This document shows, piece after piece, positions 53,231-61,829 of a DNA stretch of 64,000 nucleotides. Both the position numbers and the translations under genes were made by a program. The stretch's first letter is position 1; each line of letters starts with the position of its first letter. The stretch is from UBA2767 sp965228625 (GTDB lineage: Bacteria > Pseudomonadota > Alphaproteobacteria > Rhizobiales > Methyloligellaceae): assembly GCA_965228625.1 (NCBI GenBank), contig OZ245829.1, forward strand, positions 1,612,001 to 1,676,000, read 5' to 3'. The notes beneath the pieces were generated by a model. It was given only the letters and a program-made list of their open reading frames with translations. It did no database searches and was not told the origin of the DNA.

Positions 53231-53907
53231 CCAGCGCAAGTGCCCGGGACCGCGTATTGGGCGCCGTTCGCAAATCCCTCGGCGTCACGGGCGACGAAGC
53301 ATCCCGGGCGGAAACAGTCGCCAATCGAATTGAGAAACACGCGCCGAACCTGATCCCGGCCATGGCCAGGGTCAGCGGCGCGAAGGCCGTTGCGCTGTTC
53401 ACCGAAAAACTCCAGGGACAGGGCGCCAGTGTCAGCCGCATCGCCAAGCCCGACGAGATACCGGAACACCTTGCCAACTATCTGCGCGAGAACAACCTGC
53501 CCGCGGAATTCCGCACCGGCAGCGACGACCTGCTGTCCGGAATTCCCTGGGACGCGGCCGCGTCACTGACACGCCACACGGGACGCGGACGGGGCGATGA
53601 TGCCGTTACCGTCAGCCGCGCGCAAACGGCCGCGGCCGAGACGGGAACGCTGTTTCTGACGTCGGGGCCGGAGAATCCGACGACGCTCAATTTCCTGCCC
53701 GATACCCATATCATCGTGATCCGGGCGCGTGACATTCACGGATCGTATGAAGATGCCTGGAACGCCTTGCGCAAGGCGTTCGGAAAGCAGGGGTTTCCGC
53801 GCACCGTTAACCTCGTTTCGGGCCCGTCGCGCACCGCGGACATCGAGCAGATTATAGTGATGGGGGCACACGGACCGCGGCGACTGCACGTCATCATTTC
53901 CGGATGA
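53227..53907 (+). CDS. lutC: L-lactate utilisation protein LutC
   Basis: A 226-residue LUD-domain protein: the C-terminal half has the family pattern AAAETGTLFLTSGPENPTTLNFLPDTHIIV-type sequence and a final ADIEQIIVMGAHGPRRLHVII. No iron-sulfur motif. Third gene of the operon, coupled to lutB by ATGA. A lactate permease and an LldR-type regulator are not in the window. Confidence 0.9.
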   Translation: MTSASARDRVLGAVRKSLGVTGDEASRAETVANRIEKHAPNLIPAMARVSGAKAVALFTEKLQGQGASVSRIAKPDEIPEHLANYLRENNLPAEFRTGSDDLLSGIPWDAAASLTRHTGRGRGDDAVTVSRAQTAAAETGTLFLTSGPENPTTLNFLPDTHIIVIRARDIHGSYEDAWNALRKAFGKQGFPRTVNLVSGPSRTADIEQIIVMGAHGPRRLHVIISG

Positions 53908-54071
53908 TGATCGGGATCGCGTCCGCCGGCAGCGCGGGGAGGCATGTCTTGTCCAATGATTTGCTTGCAAATTCACGCCCAGTGTGGTGACCCATAGCCC
54001 GAAAGCGTGGAGCGGGGCACGCCCCCGCCGACAGACAACAACGAGCAGCGTCGAGCAAAAGGCAGCAGCGC

Positions 54072-56063
54072 GTGGCAATAGCCAAGAAGACCTTTCGCGA
54101 ACAATTGATTGCCTTGCCGCGCTGGGCAAAACGCACCCTGCTCATCGGCAACGACTTTCTCCTGCTCAGCATTGCCCTTTGGGGGGCGTATTCGCTGCGG
54201 CTGGGAGAGCTCTATGTGCCACCGGACGAAATCACATTGGCGCTCTTTGTGCTGGCGCCTGTTGTCGGCGTCACGACCTTTTACGCCCGGGGTCTCTACC
54301 GGCTCGTCACCCGCTACTTCAGCCAGGAGGCCGCGGGCCGCCTCTATGTCACGATCTTTCTCGCGGTTCTGATCTGGACGTTGCTGCTCTACCTGATCGG
54401 GCTTCCCGGCGTTCCGCGGTCGGTGGTGATCATCTACGGATTTTTCGCGGCGGCGATGATACGGATTTCCCGACAGTTTGCCGGCTGGCTGCTGCAGTCG
54501 ATCCCGAACATCACCCTCGCCAGCATCGACCCCCGCACCAAGGTGCTCATTTACGGCGCCGGCAACACCGGCTTGCAGTTGCTGCGTTCGCTGCGCGAGA
54601 GCCGCGACTACCGGCCGGTCGCGCTTGTCGACGACAACGCGTCGCTTTGGGGTCAGAACATAAACAAGCTCAAGGTCTATCGACCCAACAAGATCAAGAA
54701 GCTGATCGAGCGCGACGGCGTCAAGGAGATCTTCCTGGCGATCTCTTCCGCTTCGCGCCAGCGCCGCGGCGCCGTCATCCGAAGTCTCGAAGCGTTCCCG
54801 GTGATCGTGAAGACGCTGCCCGCGCTCGAAGACATCGCCGCGGGCAAGGTCGAGGTCTCCGATCTGAGGCCCATCGATGTCGAGGATCTGCTCGGGCGCG
54901 ATCCCGTGCCGCCCGACGCCAGCCTGCTCGGCAAGCATATCACCGGCAAGAACGTCATGATCTCCGGCGCCGGCGGTTCCATCGGCTCGGAGCTCACCCG
55001 GCAGATCGTGAAGCGCGCGCCAAGGAAGCTGATCTTGTTCGATATCTCCGAAGTGGCGCTCTACGAGATCGAGGACCAGGCGGAGCGGCTCCTGAAAAAG
55101 ACACGTGCCGAAGCACAGGAGGCCGGTGCATCCGTGACGGATACGGAAATCATCGTGGTGCTCGGCTCCGTGCTCAACCGCGACCTCGTGGCACGCACCC
55201 TGAAGGCCAACAAGGTCGACACGATCTACCACGCGGCCGCCTACAAGCATGTCCCGATCGTCGAACAGAACCCGTTCGTCGGACTGCAGAACAACACGTT
55301 CGGCACGCTGGTGGTCTCGCAGGCGGCGATCGCGGCCGGCGTCGAACGCATGGTGCTGATTTCGACCGACAAGGCGGTCCGGCCGACCAGCATCATGGGC
55401 GCGAGCAAACGCCTTTCGGAGATGGTGCTGCAGGCGCTGTCGGCCAAGAACCGGTCCAAGACCGTGTTTACCATGGTCCGTTTCGGAAATGTCCTCGACT
55501 CGTCCGGTTCGGTTGTGCGCCGCTTCCGCATGCAGATTCACGACGGCGGCCCTGTTACGGTCACGCACCCGGAGATCATCCGGTATTTCATGTCGATCCC
55601 CGAGGCCGCCGAGCTCGTCCTGCAGGCGGGCTCGATGGCCGGCGGCGGAGAGGTCTTCGTTCTGGATATGGGCAGCCCCGTCAAGATCGCGGATCTTGCG
55701 CGGACCATGGTCCACCTCTCCGGACTGGAGGTTCAGGACGAGGACCACCCGGATGGCGATATTGCGATCGAGTATGTCGGGCTGCGTCAGGGCGAGAAGC
55801 TCTACGAGGAACTTCTGATCGGTGAGAACACGACGGGCACGAAGCATCCCCGCATCATGAAGAACTCCGAACCGTTCCTGAAATGGCAGACGCTGAGGAC
55901 CGAGCTCACCGAGCTGGAGCGGGCGATCGAATCCTATGACACGGACAAGGTCCACGACGTTCTCAAGCGCACCGTGGAAGGCTACACGAGCGACCCGCAG
56001 AGCATCGAGTTCGAACGGGATGAAGCCGGCGACTGGGCGCAGGCGTCGCGCCTGATCCACTGA
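54072..56063 (+). CDS. UDP-sugar 4,6-dehydratase, membrane long form (CapD/WbpM family)
   Basis: A 663-residue inner-membrane enzyme of polysaccharide synthesis. Four membrane helices occupy about residues 25-140, a first Rossmann domain follows (LIYGAGNTGLQLLRSL), then the SDR-type dehydratase domain with ISGAGGSIGSELTRQI (about 297), ISTDKAVRPTSIMGASKR and FGNVLDSSGSVV. The catalytic Tyr of classic SDR enzymes is Met here (M-x3-K), as in the WbpM/PglF group. The product is a 4-keto-6-deoxy sugar used in capsule, O-antigen or glycans. The start is GTG 54072. No other polysaccharide genes adjoin it. Confidence 0.9.
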   Translation: MAIAKKTFREQLIALPRWAKRTLLIGNDFLLLSIALWGAYSLRLGELYVPPDEITLALFVLAPVVGVTTFYARGLYRLVTRYFSQEAAGRLYVTIFLAVLIWTLLLYLIGLPGVPRSVVIIYGFFAAAMIRISRQFAGWLLQSIPNITLASIDPRTKVLIYGAGNTGLQLLRSLRESRDYRPVALVDDNASLWGQNINKLKVYRPNKIKKLIERDGVKEIFLAISSASRQRRGAVIRSLEAFPVIVKTLPALEDIAAGKVEVSDLRPIDVEDLLGRDPVPPDASLLGKHITGKNVMISGAGGSIGSELTRQIVKRAPRKLILFDISEVALYEIEDQAERLLKKTRAEAQEAGASVTDTEIIVVLGSVLNRDLVARTLKANKVDTIYHAAAYKHVPIVEQNPFVGLQNNTFGTLVVSQAAIAAGVERMVLISTDKAVRPTSIMGASKRLSEMVLQALSAKNRSKTVFTMVRFGNVLDSSGSVVRRFRMQIHDGGPVTVTHPEIIRYFMSIPEAAELVLQAGSMAGGGEVFVLDMGSPVKIADLARTMVHLSGLEVQDEDHPDGDIAIEYVGLRQGEKLYEELLIGENTTGTKHPRIMKNSEPFLKWQTLRTELTELERAIESYDTDKVHDVLKRTVEGYTSDPQSIEFERDEAGDWAQASRLIH

Positions 56064-56217
56064 AATCGCGCGCGAATTCAGGGCTTTCCCGGCAAGACCA
56101 TCGAAATCATCGCGGTGACAGGCGGAGCCTGTCGTATTAGCCTTTGTCCGAGGCTGCGGTTTTTCGCCGGTTGGCGGCAGCAAACCCGCAGGAAACGCAA
56201 AGCACGAGACGTCACCG

Positions 56218-57669
56218 ATGCGCCCCGCTCCGTTTGTTGTCCTTGTTTTCTCCGGACTCGGACTGATCGCAATCGCCCTCGGCTTTGCGTTCGGCTGGGC
56301 CGTTGTCAATGCCGACGGGACGGAAGCACTTCAAGGGGCCGTTCTGATTGGCGCGGGTGGCCTCGTTCTGTTTCTTTTCGCCCTCGCCGGCGCCTGGGCG
56401 CTTGTGCAACTGCGGATCCTGAAACCGATCGACGCGCTTACACGGGAAGTGCAAACCCTGGGGCACGCGCAGACCCTGCGGCCGATCACCCTGCCCGAAG
56501 GCCACATGACCGGCGCGCTCGGGACGTCTCTCCAGGACCTCATTGCCAAGTTCATCGAGGCGCGGACGATGCGCCAGGAGGCGATCGACGCGGCCCTCGA
56601 ACGCGGCGACACCTACAAACGGCGCCTGGAGACGATCCTGCTCGACCTGAGCGAGGGCGTCATCGTCTGCAATCTCGACAACCGGGTTCTCCTCTACAAC
56701 CAGGCCGCCATGCGCATTCTCAAGCGTCCGGTGTCGCTCGGGCTGGGACGCCGCCTGTTCGCATTGTTCGAGCGCGAAGAGATACTCAAGGCCCTGTCAG
56801 AACTCACGGACAAGCAGCGCGCTGACACAACCCGCAAGCTGCGTATCACCCGGACTGTCACGTGCAACCGCCTCGACGGCGGCGAAACCCTCGACGCCCA
56901 ACTGGCGCTGATCTGTTCGGACGAGGTCGAAACGGAGGGGTACGTGCTGACATTCGCTCCCGAAGCCGCGAGCGTCGATGACGCGGACACCACGCTGCCG
57001 CCGCGCCCCGAGTTCTATGACTTCGATCTGTTCAAATGTCCGCCGGACCGGGACGTCATGGATATCCCCCTGAAGGAAATCCGGTATGTGGTGTTCGACA
57101 CCGAAACGACCGGCCTGCGGCCTTCGGAAGGCGATGAACTGATTTCCATCGGCGCGGTGAGGATCGTCAACAAACGTATTGTCAGCGGCGAAACGTTCGA
57201 GCAGCTCATCCATCCGGGCAAGAAAATCCCGAAGGCGTCGATCCGCTTCCACGGCATCACCGACGAGCACGTGAAGGGGAAGCCGAACGCGCAAGTCGTA
57301 TTGCCGCAGTTTCACCGCTTCTGCGGCCGCGCCGTTCTCGTGGCCCACAACGCGGCGTTCGACATGAGGTTCCTGGAACTCAAGGAAAAGGCGTCGGGCG
57401 TGTCGTTCAACAACCCGGTGGTGGACGTCCTGTTGCTCTCCGCCTTTCTGCACGATCACACCGAAGATCATTCGCTGGGAGCGACCGCGGAACGTTTCGG
57501 CGTTAACGTTTCCGACCGCCACACGGCGCTCGGAGACGCCATGACGACTGGCGCGATTCTCCTCGCCATGCTTGGCCCGCTTGAGGAGCGCGGTGTTGTC
57601 ACCCTGGGCGACGCGATCGACGTGTCCAGCAAGCAGGTCAAGATCCGGAAAATGCAGGCGCAGTTCTAG
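56218..57669 (+). CDS. Membrane-anchored PAS-like / DnaQ-type 3'-5' exonuclease
   Basis: A 483-residue protein of unusual layout: two membrane helices (about residues 8-30 and 40-62), a HAMP-like linker (about 63-115), a PAS-like domain (about 135-250; ETILLDLSEGVIVCNLDNRVLLYNQAA), then a DEDDh exonuclease domain (about 287-455). All four acidic catalytic residues and the His are there: FDTETTGL (D294, E296), NAAFDMRF (D382) and DRHTALGDAM (H435, D440). Proteins with this layout exist in proteobacteria, but their substrate and signal are not known to me. The active site should face the cytoplasm. It is preceded by the sugar dehydratase gene and ends 9 bp from a convergent dioxygenase gene. 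Confidence 0.85.
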   Translation: MRPAPFVVLVFSGLGLIAIALGFAFGWAVVNADGTEALQGAVLIGAGGLVLFLFALAGAWALVQLRILKPIDALTREVQTLGHAQTLRPITLPEGHMTGALGTSLQDLIAKFIEARTMRQEAIDAALERGDTYKRRLETILLDLSEGVIVCNLDNRVLLYNQAAMRILKRPVSLGLGRRLFALFEREEILKALSELTDKQRADTTRKLRITRTVTCNRLDGGETLDAQLALICSDEVETEGYVLTFAPEAASVDDADTTLPPRPEFYDFDLFKCPPDRDVMDIPLKEIRYVVFDTETTGLRPSEGDELISIGAVRIVNKRIVSGETFEQLIHPGKKIPKASIRFHGITDEHVKGKPNAQVVLPQFHRFCGRAVLVAHNAAFDMRFLELKEKASGVSFNNPVVDVLLLSAFLHDHTEDHSLGATAERFGVNVSDRHTALGDAMTTGAILLAMLGPLEERGVVTLGDAIDVSSKQVKIRKMQAQF

Positions 57670-57678
57670 AAAATTGCT

Positions 57679-58542
57679 TCAGGCCGCGACCGGTTCCTCG
57701 CCAATGACAGTCGTGCGATGCATGTAGCGGTCGGCATTGTAGTCGGAAATGGCGTAGTGCAGCGTACACCGGTTGTCCCAGATGATGAGATCGCGCGGAC
57801 ACCAGCGATGGCGATACTGGAACTCCGGCCGGATGGCATGTTCGTAGAGGAAACCGAGCAGCGCCCTGCTCTCCTCGGGCGAGAACCCGATCAGATGTGA
57901 CGTGTTTCCCGGATTGACGAACAGGCTTTTGGCCCCCGTCTCCGCGTGCACGCGTACGACTGGATGTTCCGCCACATTTGCACCTTCAAGGTCGTCCTCA
58001 TCGACGTTCTCGTGGCTCCAGGACGCATTGCTGGCGCCGGCGAAATGGTGCAGCGCCCGCAAGGGTGCAATCATCTCCTTCATCGCGTCGGAGAGCGCCT
58101 CGTAGGCAAGGGTCATGTTGGTGAACACCGTGTCGCCGCCAAGCGGCGGCACCTCGATGCCATACAGGATGGACATCATGGCCGGCCTCTTGCGGAACGA
58201 GACATCGGAATGCCAGTACGTGCCGGCGCGCTGACGCCCTTGCGGCTTGCCATCCACCACCTTGTTCGACACGCGATAGATCTGCGGATAATCCGGGTGA
58301 AGGTAAGGCTTTACGGTGTTCTGAAGCTCCTCCGCCTCACCGAAAAGCGGGCCGAAGGCGCGCGAAAAATCCACGTGCTGCCGCGGTGTCAGCTCCTGGT
58401 CGCGGAGTACGAGAAGACCACCGGCCTCGTTTACCGCCTGGCGGAGTTCGCCGATCAGGTTTCCGCCTGAAATATCGGACACATCAAGTCCCGAAATCTC
58501 CGCGCCAAGTGCCGGGCAGAGGCGTGTCGACTCAAAATCCAT
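57679..58542 (-). CDS. TauD/TfdA family 2-oxoglutarate-dependent dioxygenase
   Basis: A 287-residue non-haem iron enzyme. The HxD of the iron triad is H111 and D113 (GTYWHSDVSF), the distal His is in DNRCTLHYAI, and the 2-oxoglutarate-binding Arg is in MHRTTVIG. RLCPALGAEISGLDVS at the start is typical of the taurine/2,4-D dioxygenase branch. An ATG at 58557 is also in frame; ATG 58542 has GGAG nine bases upstream and was preferred. No sulfonate transport genes adjoin it, so the substrate is open. Confidence 0.88.
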   Translation of the reverse strand: MDFESTRLCPALGAEISGLDVSDISGGNLIGELRQAVNEAGGLLVLRDQELTPRQHVDFSRAFGPLFGEAEELQNTVKPYLHPDYPQIYRVSNKVVDGKPQGRQRAGTYWHSDVSFRKRPAMMSILYGIEVPPLGGDTVFTNMTLAYEALSDAMKEMIAPLRALHHFAGASNASWSHENVDEDDLEGANVAEHPVVRVHAETGAKSLFVNPGNTSHLIGFSPEESRALLGFLYEHAIRPEFQYRHRWCPRDLIIWDNRCTLHYAISDYNADRYMHRTTVIGEEPVAA

Positions 58543-58720
58543 TGCCGTGTTCTCCATGCATCAAGCCTAGCAGAATTCGTGGTCGGAAGATTGTCAATGC
58601 GAATGACACCGAGGCGCTTTGGCTTGCCATTTCCAGCCCCGCATCCTATCTCCGTGGCGAGCTCCAACTTTCCGAATCTGCTAGTCAATTCGCAAGTCCA
58701 ACTCAAAGGCATGTACGATC

Positions 58721-59683
58721 ATGAGTGCGAGACATGAAAAGGTCATCATAGTCGGTTCCGGGCCCGCCGGTTATACGGCGGCGATCTATGCCGCGCGGGC
58801 CATGCTGAAACCCGTCATCATTCAGGGAATCCAGCCTGGCGGCCAGATGACCATCACGACGGATGTCGAGAACTATCCGGGGTTTGCCGACGTGATCCAG
58901 GGGCCCTGGCTCATGGAACAGATGCAGGCCCAGGCCGAGCACGTCGGCACCGAGATGATTTCCGACACCATTGTCGAGGTGGACCTGAAACGCCGCCCCT
59001 TCAGGCTGAAGGGCGACAGCGGCGCGGAGTACACCTGCGATGTCCTGATCATCGCCACGGGCGCGCAGGCCAGATGGCTCGGACTGCCCTCGGAGGACAA
59101 ATTCAAGGGTTTCGGCGTTTCCGCTTGCGCCACGTGCGACGGGTTCTTCTACCGCGACAAGGACGTGCTCGTCGTCGGCGGCGGCAACACGGCCGTCGAA
59201 GAAGCCCTGTTCCTCACCAATTTCGCATCGAAGGTCACGCTGGTGCACCGGCGCGACGAGCTGCGCGCGGAGAAGATCCTGCAACAGCGCCTGCTGAACC
59301 ACGAGAAGATTGAGGTGCTGTGGGACACAGTCCTGGAAGAGGTGGTGGGGACGGAAGAGCCGTTGAGCGTGACCGGCGCTAAGCTGCGCAACGTGAAGAC
59401 AGACGAGATCACCGACATTTCGGTCCACGGCATCTTCATTGCGATCGGGCATGCGCCATCGACGGAACTCTTCACCGCGCAACTCGAGTCGACACCGGGC
59501 GGCTATCTCGTGACCGCACCGGATTCCACCGCGACGGCCATTCCAGGCGTGTACGCGGCGGGTGACGTGACCGACGACATCTACCGCCAGGCCGTAACGG
59601 CCGCGGGCATGGGCTGCATGGCCGCGCTCGAAGCCGAGAAGTATCTGGCGGAACTGGAAGCCCACGCGCAGGCCGCGGAGTAG
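58721..59683 (+). CDS. trxB: Thioredoxin-disulfide reductase
   Basis: A 320-residue NADPH-dependent flavoenzyme reducing thioredoxin. The FAD motif IIVGSGPAGYTAA, the redox-active CATC (ACATCDGFF, near residue 138), the NADPH motif VVGGGNTAVEEAL and the C-terminal GVYAAGDVTDDIYRQAVTAAGMG are all present. It stands 30 bp before the LysR gene, an arrangement conserved in Rhizobiales for trxB-lsrB. Confidence 0.96.
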   Translation: MSARHEKVIIVGSGPAGYTAAIYAARAMLKPVIIQGIQPGGQMTITTDVENYPGFADVIQGPWLMEQMQAQAEHVGTEMISDTIVEVDLKRRPFRLKGDSGAEYTCDVLIIATGAQARWLGLPSEDKFKGFGVSACATCDGFFYRDKDVLVVGGGNTAVEEALFLTNFASKVTLVHRRDELRAEKILQQRLLNHEKIEVLWDTVLEEVVGTEEPLSVTGAKLRNVKTDEITDISVHGIFIAIGHAPSTELFTAQLESTPGGYLVTAPDSTATAIPGVYAAGDVTDDIYRQAVTAAGMGCMAALEAEKYLAELEAHAQAAE

Positions 59684-59713
59684 AGGCGGCGCGCGAACAG
59701 ACCCGTTACATCC

Positions 59714-60604
59714 ATGGATTGGGACAAACTCAGGATTTTTCACGAGGCGGCCGAGGCCGGCAGCTTCACCCATGCGGGTGAAAAGCTGGAAATGAGCCAG
59801 TCCGCCGTGAGCCGCCAGGTCAGTGCCCTGGAGAAGGAACTCAACGTTCCCTTGTTCAACCGGCATGCGCGCGGACTGATGCTGACCGAGCAGGGCGAGA
59901 TGCTCTACCGCACCGCGCATGACGTGTTCCAGAAACTGCGGGCGACCCAGACCCGCCTCGCGGATTCAAAAACCAAACCGTTCGGCGACCTGCGCATCAC
60001 CACGACCGTGGCGCTCGGCTCGTCCTGGCTGGCGCCGCGCATCGGTGATTTCATCGAGCTTTATCCCGATATCCGCGTCGAACTGATGCTCGAATACGAT
60101 CAGCTCGACCTCACCATGCGCGAAGCCGATGTCGGGATCTGGCTGAGAGCCCCTTCGCAGGGCGATCTCATCCAGCGCCGGCTGTTTACGGTGCATCTGC
60201 ACATCTACGCGTCCAGCGGATATCTCAAACGGTTCGGGTCGCCGAAGGACATCACGGATCTGGACAATCACCGGATCTTGACGTTCGGCGGATATCCACC
60301 TGCGCAGATCCGCGAAATCAACTGGCTTGAAGAAGCCGGTCGCGACGGCAAGGAACGACGCGCGCCCGTGTTGCGGGTCAACAACCTGTACGCCCTGAAG
60401 CGCGCCTGTCAGCGCGATCTCGGCCTGGCAATCCTGCCAGACTACATGGCGCACGAAGAATCCAATCTCGTACAGGTTCTGACGGATGCCGATCTGCCGG
60501 CGTTCGAAACCTATTTCGTCTACCCCGAAGGCGCGCGCGAATCCAAACGGGTCAGGGTGTTTCGCGACTTCATCGTTGCCAAGGCGCGCGAGTGGTCTTT
60601 CTAG
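59714..60604 (+). CDS. LysR-type regulator, LsrB/VtlR-like
   Basis: A 296-residue LysR protein with the helix-turn-helix at about residues 1-60 (MDWDKLRIFHEAAEAGSFTH, EMSQSAVSRQVSALEKELN). Its N-terminus and its position directly after trxB match LsrB of Sinorhizobium and VtlR of Brucella, regulators of envelope, oxidative-stress or sRNA genes. In Agrobacterium this regulator gene adjoins the AbcR sRNA genes, and an AbcR-like sRNA is indeed predicted just downstream here. The assignment rests on synteny and N-terminal similarity recalled from memory. Confidence 0.85.
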   Translation: MDWDKLRIFHEAAEAGSFTHAGEKLEMSQSAVSRQVSALEKELNVPLFNRHARGLMLTEQGEMLYRTAHDVFQKLRATQTRLADSKTKPFGDLRITTTVALGSSWLAPRIGDFIELYPDIRVELMLEYDQLDLTMREADVGIWLRAPSQGDLIQRRLFTVHLHIYASSGYLKRFGSPKDITDLDNHRILTFGGYPPAQIREINWLEEAGRDGKERRAPVLRVNNLYALKRACQRDLGLAILPDYMAHEESNLVQVLTDADLPAFETYFVYPEGARESKRVRVFRDFIVAKAREWSF

Positions 60605-60658
60605 CGTGCACGCATAAATTGTCGCAGGAAAATTTCACGTTCCAGTTCAGATGCTTAC

Positions 60659-60680
60659 AGCTATGCACGTATGCATAGCT
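60659..60680. promoter_or_regulatory. Perfect 9-bp palindrome upstream of the sRNA promoter
   Basis: AGCTATGCA, four bases, TGCATAGCT, ending 18 bp before the predicted -35 box. The motif TGCACG recurs nearby at 60607 and 60685. Position suits an activator or repressor site, possibly for the LysR protein encoded just upstream. Confidence 0.6.
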
Positions 60681-60698
60681 GCCATGCACGCCGGACAC

Positions 60699-60726
60699 TT
60701 GTTGCGCTGCACCAAAAGCGTAATAT
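60699..60726 (+). promoter_or_regulatory. Predicted sRNA promoter
   Basis: TTGTTG at 60699-60704, 16-bp spacer, TAATAT at 60721-60726. The transcription start would be near 60733. Confidence 0.55.
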
Positions 60727-60732
60727 CCGTAC

Positions 60733-60886
60733 AACTGCGATCGTGAACAGAAGGCGCGTCTTCCTCCCTTTAGATGCCTTCAAGGACCGCCAGGTCCGTT
60801 TGCGGTCGCAACTTTGACGCTCTACCCCCCTGGAGCGGCAAAAAGAAGTGAAGCCGGGCCACGCCAACTGGTCCGGCTTTTTCTTT
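60733..60886 (+). ncRNA. AbcR-like (alpha-r15) small RNA candidate
   Basis: A transcript of about 150 nt is predicted between the promoter and the terminator. It folds by eye into: hairpin 1 (AAGGC 60751-60755 with GCCTT 60776-60780, plus an inner TCT/AGA) with a loop holding TCCTCCCTT; a hairpin GACCGC/GCGGTC (60785-60807); hairpin 3 (CGCTC 60818-60822 with GAGCG 60833-60837) with six C in its loop; and the terminator stem. Two exposed C-rich anti-Shine-Dalgarno loops are the hallmark of AbcR sRNAs, which with Hfq silence ABC-transporter and other uptake messages. The location after the trxB-lsrB pair agrees with the alpha-r15 locus in Rhizobiaceae. Not verified against a covariance model. 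Confidence 0.65.
60851..60886 (+). terminator. Rho-independent terminator of the sRNA
   Basis: An 11-bp stem (60851-60861 with 60869-60879, one G-U pair), a 7-nt loop, then TTTTTCTTTT. Confidence 0.88.
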
Positions 60887-60965
60887 TGCCACCACGCTCT
60901 GCTTTGCCTTACAGAATTGCGCGGCGATACTCGCATCGCACAGGTCGAACTGCGGAGCATTGCAC

Positions 60966-61817
60966 ATGGTCACTCCCCCAGCCTTGAAACAGGTCGACAA
61001 CCGCTTTGTCGAAATTTACGAGCAGGCGCGCCAGCATGTCATTGACGACCAGAAGACCCGGGGGGTGCTGATTCTGGTCGGGGACGAAATGCGCCTGCAC
61101 CATGCTGGAGAGCCCGTTCAGGTGTTTTATGGGATGCAGCCGGAGGCTTATGACAGGCTGAAAACCAACGGGCACATGCCCATGGCGATTCTCTGTCTGC
61201 TGGGCGACGTGGCAAATGGCGAACCTCTGCCCGAGCCCAGATTGCGCGCCCTCTCCGAATATGCCGATGCCGTGAAGGCGGGGTCCGCGGAGATCAATCC
61301 CGAGCAAGAGCTCAGGGATGGACGTCTCGACAAGCCGATTCATCTCCTTGACCGTTGCATCGCGTTCATGGACGCGGTGCTCGATGCCGGTAGCGTGACG
61401 CCGGACAAACTCGGGGTTTTCGCGCGAGAGTCGGAAGGGGATATCAATGTCGCTCTTGCCGGCGCGGCGCGTGCACAACTCGACGCCTGTCATGAACGCG
61501 TCGTCCGGATCCGTACCGAGCTGTTGTCGGAAGAGGAATGGAAGTCGCTGTGGGTTCTTGTCCTGGGAAACTACATGGCGCGGCAGGGTGATTTGTTCCT
61601 GCAGTACTTCTCACGCGTGCTGCATACGCCCGAGCAAGGCGATCATCGGCTTGTCTACTTCGAAGGTGAAAACGTCGACCTGGCGCTGGAGCGGATGGGG
61701 ACCCTGATGCTTGACAGCCATGCGTCGCAAGCGGTGTTTTCCGACCGGAACCGACTGCACAGGGACGTCCTCTCCGACGAGACGGCGCGCTACCTCGACA
61801 CATTGCTTGCCCGATAA
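60966..61817 (+). CDS. Hypothetical cytoplasmic protein
   Basis: A 283-residue protein I do not recognise. No signal peptide or membrane helix. It starts with a helical segment (ALKQVDNRFVEIYEQARQHVIDDQ), followed by a short alpha/beta part (TRGVLILVGDEMRLHHAGEPVQVFYGMQPEAYDRLK), a predicted helical middle with several acidic stretches, and an end with TELLSEEEWKSLWVLVLGNYMARQGDLFLQYFSRVL. ATG 60966 has GGAG eight bases upstream. It lies downstream of the sRNA and convergent with msrP, so neither neighbour hints at a function. Confidence 0.75.
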   Translation: MVTPPALKQVDNRFVEIYEQARQHVIDDQKTRGVLILVGDEMRLHHAGEPVQVFYGMQPEAYDRLKTNGHMPMAILCLLGDVANGEPLPEPRLRALSEYADAVKAGSAEINPEQELRDGRLDKPIHLLDRCIAFMDAVLDAGSVTPDKLGVFARESEGDINVALAGAARAQLDACHERVVRIRTELLSEEEWKSLWVLVLGNYMARQGDLFLQYFSRVLHTPEQGDHRLVYFEGENVDLALERMGTLMLDSHASQAVFSDRNRLHRDVLSDETARYLDTLLAR

Positions 61818-61829
61818 ACGCAGGCGCCG

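Larger units (their letters stand above)
60605..60965. other. Intergenic region with operator-like palindrome and sRNA gene
   Basis: 361 bp without a protein gene. In order: the palindrome 60659-60680, a promoter (60699-60726), the sRNA candidate (about 60733-60886) ending in an intrinsic terminator, and the leader of the next gene with GGAG at 60954-60957. Confidence 0.75.

Noticed and set aside
53973..56309. Long minus-strand open frame (778 codons) antisense to the sugar dehydratase
   Set aside because: Overlaps a full-length, motif-rich gene on the plus strand; low-complexity His/Arg/Asp composition typical of GC-rich shadow frames.
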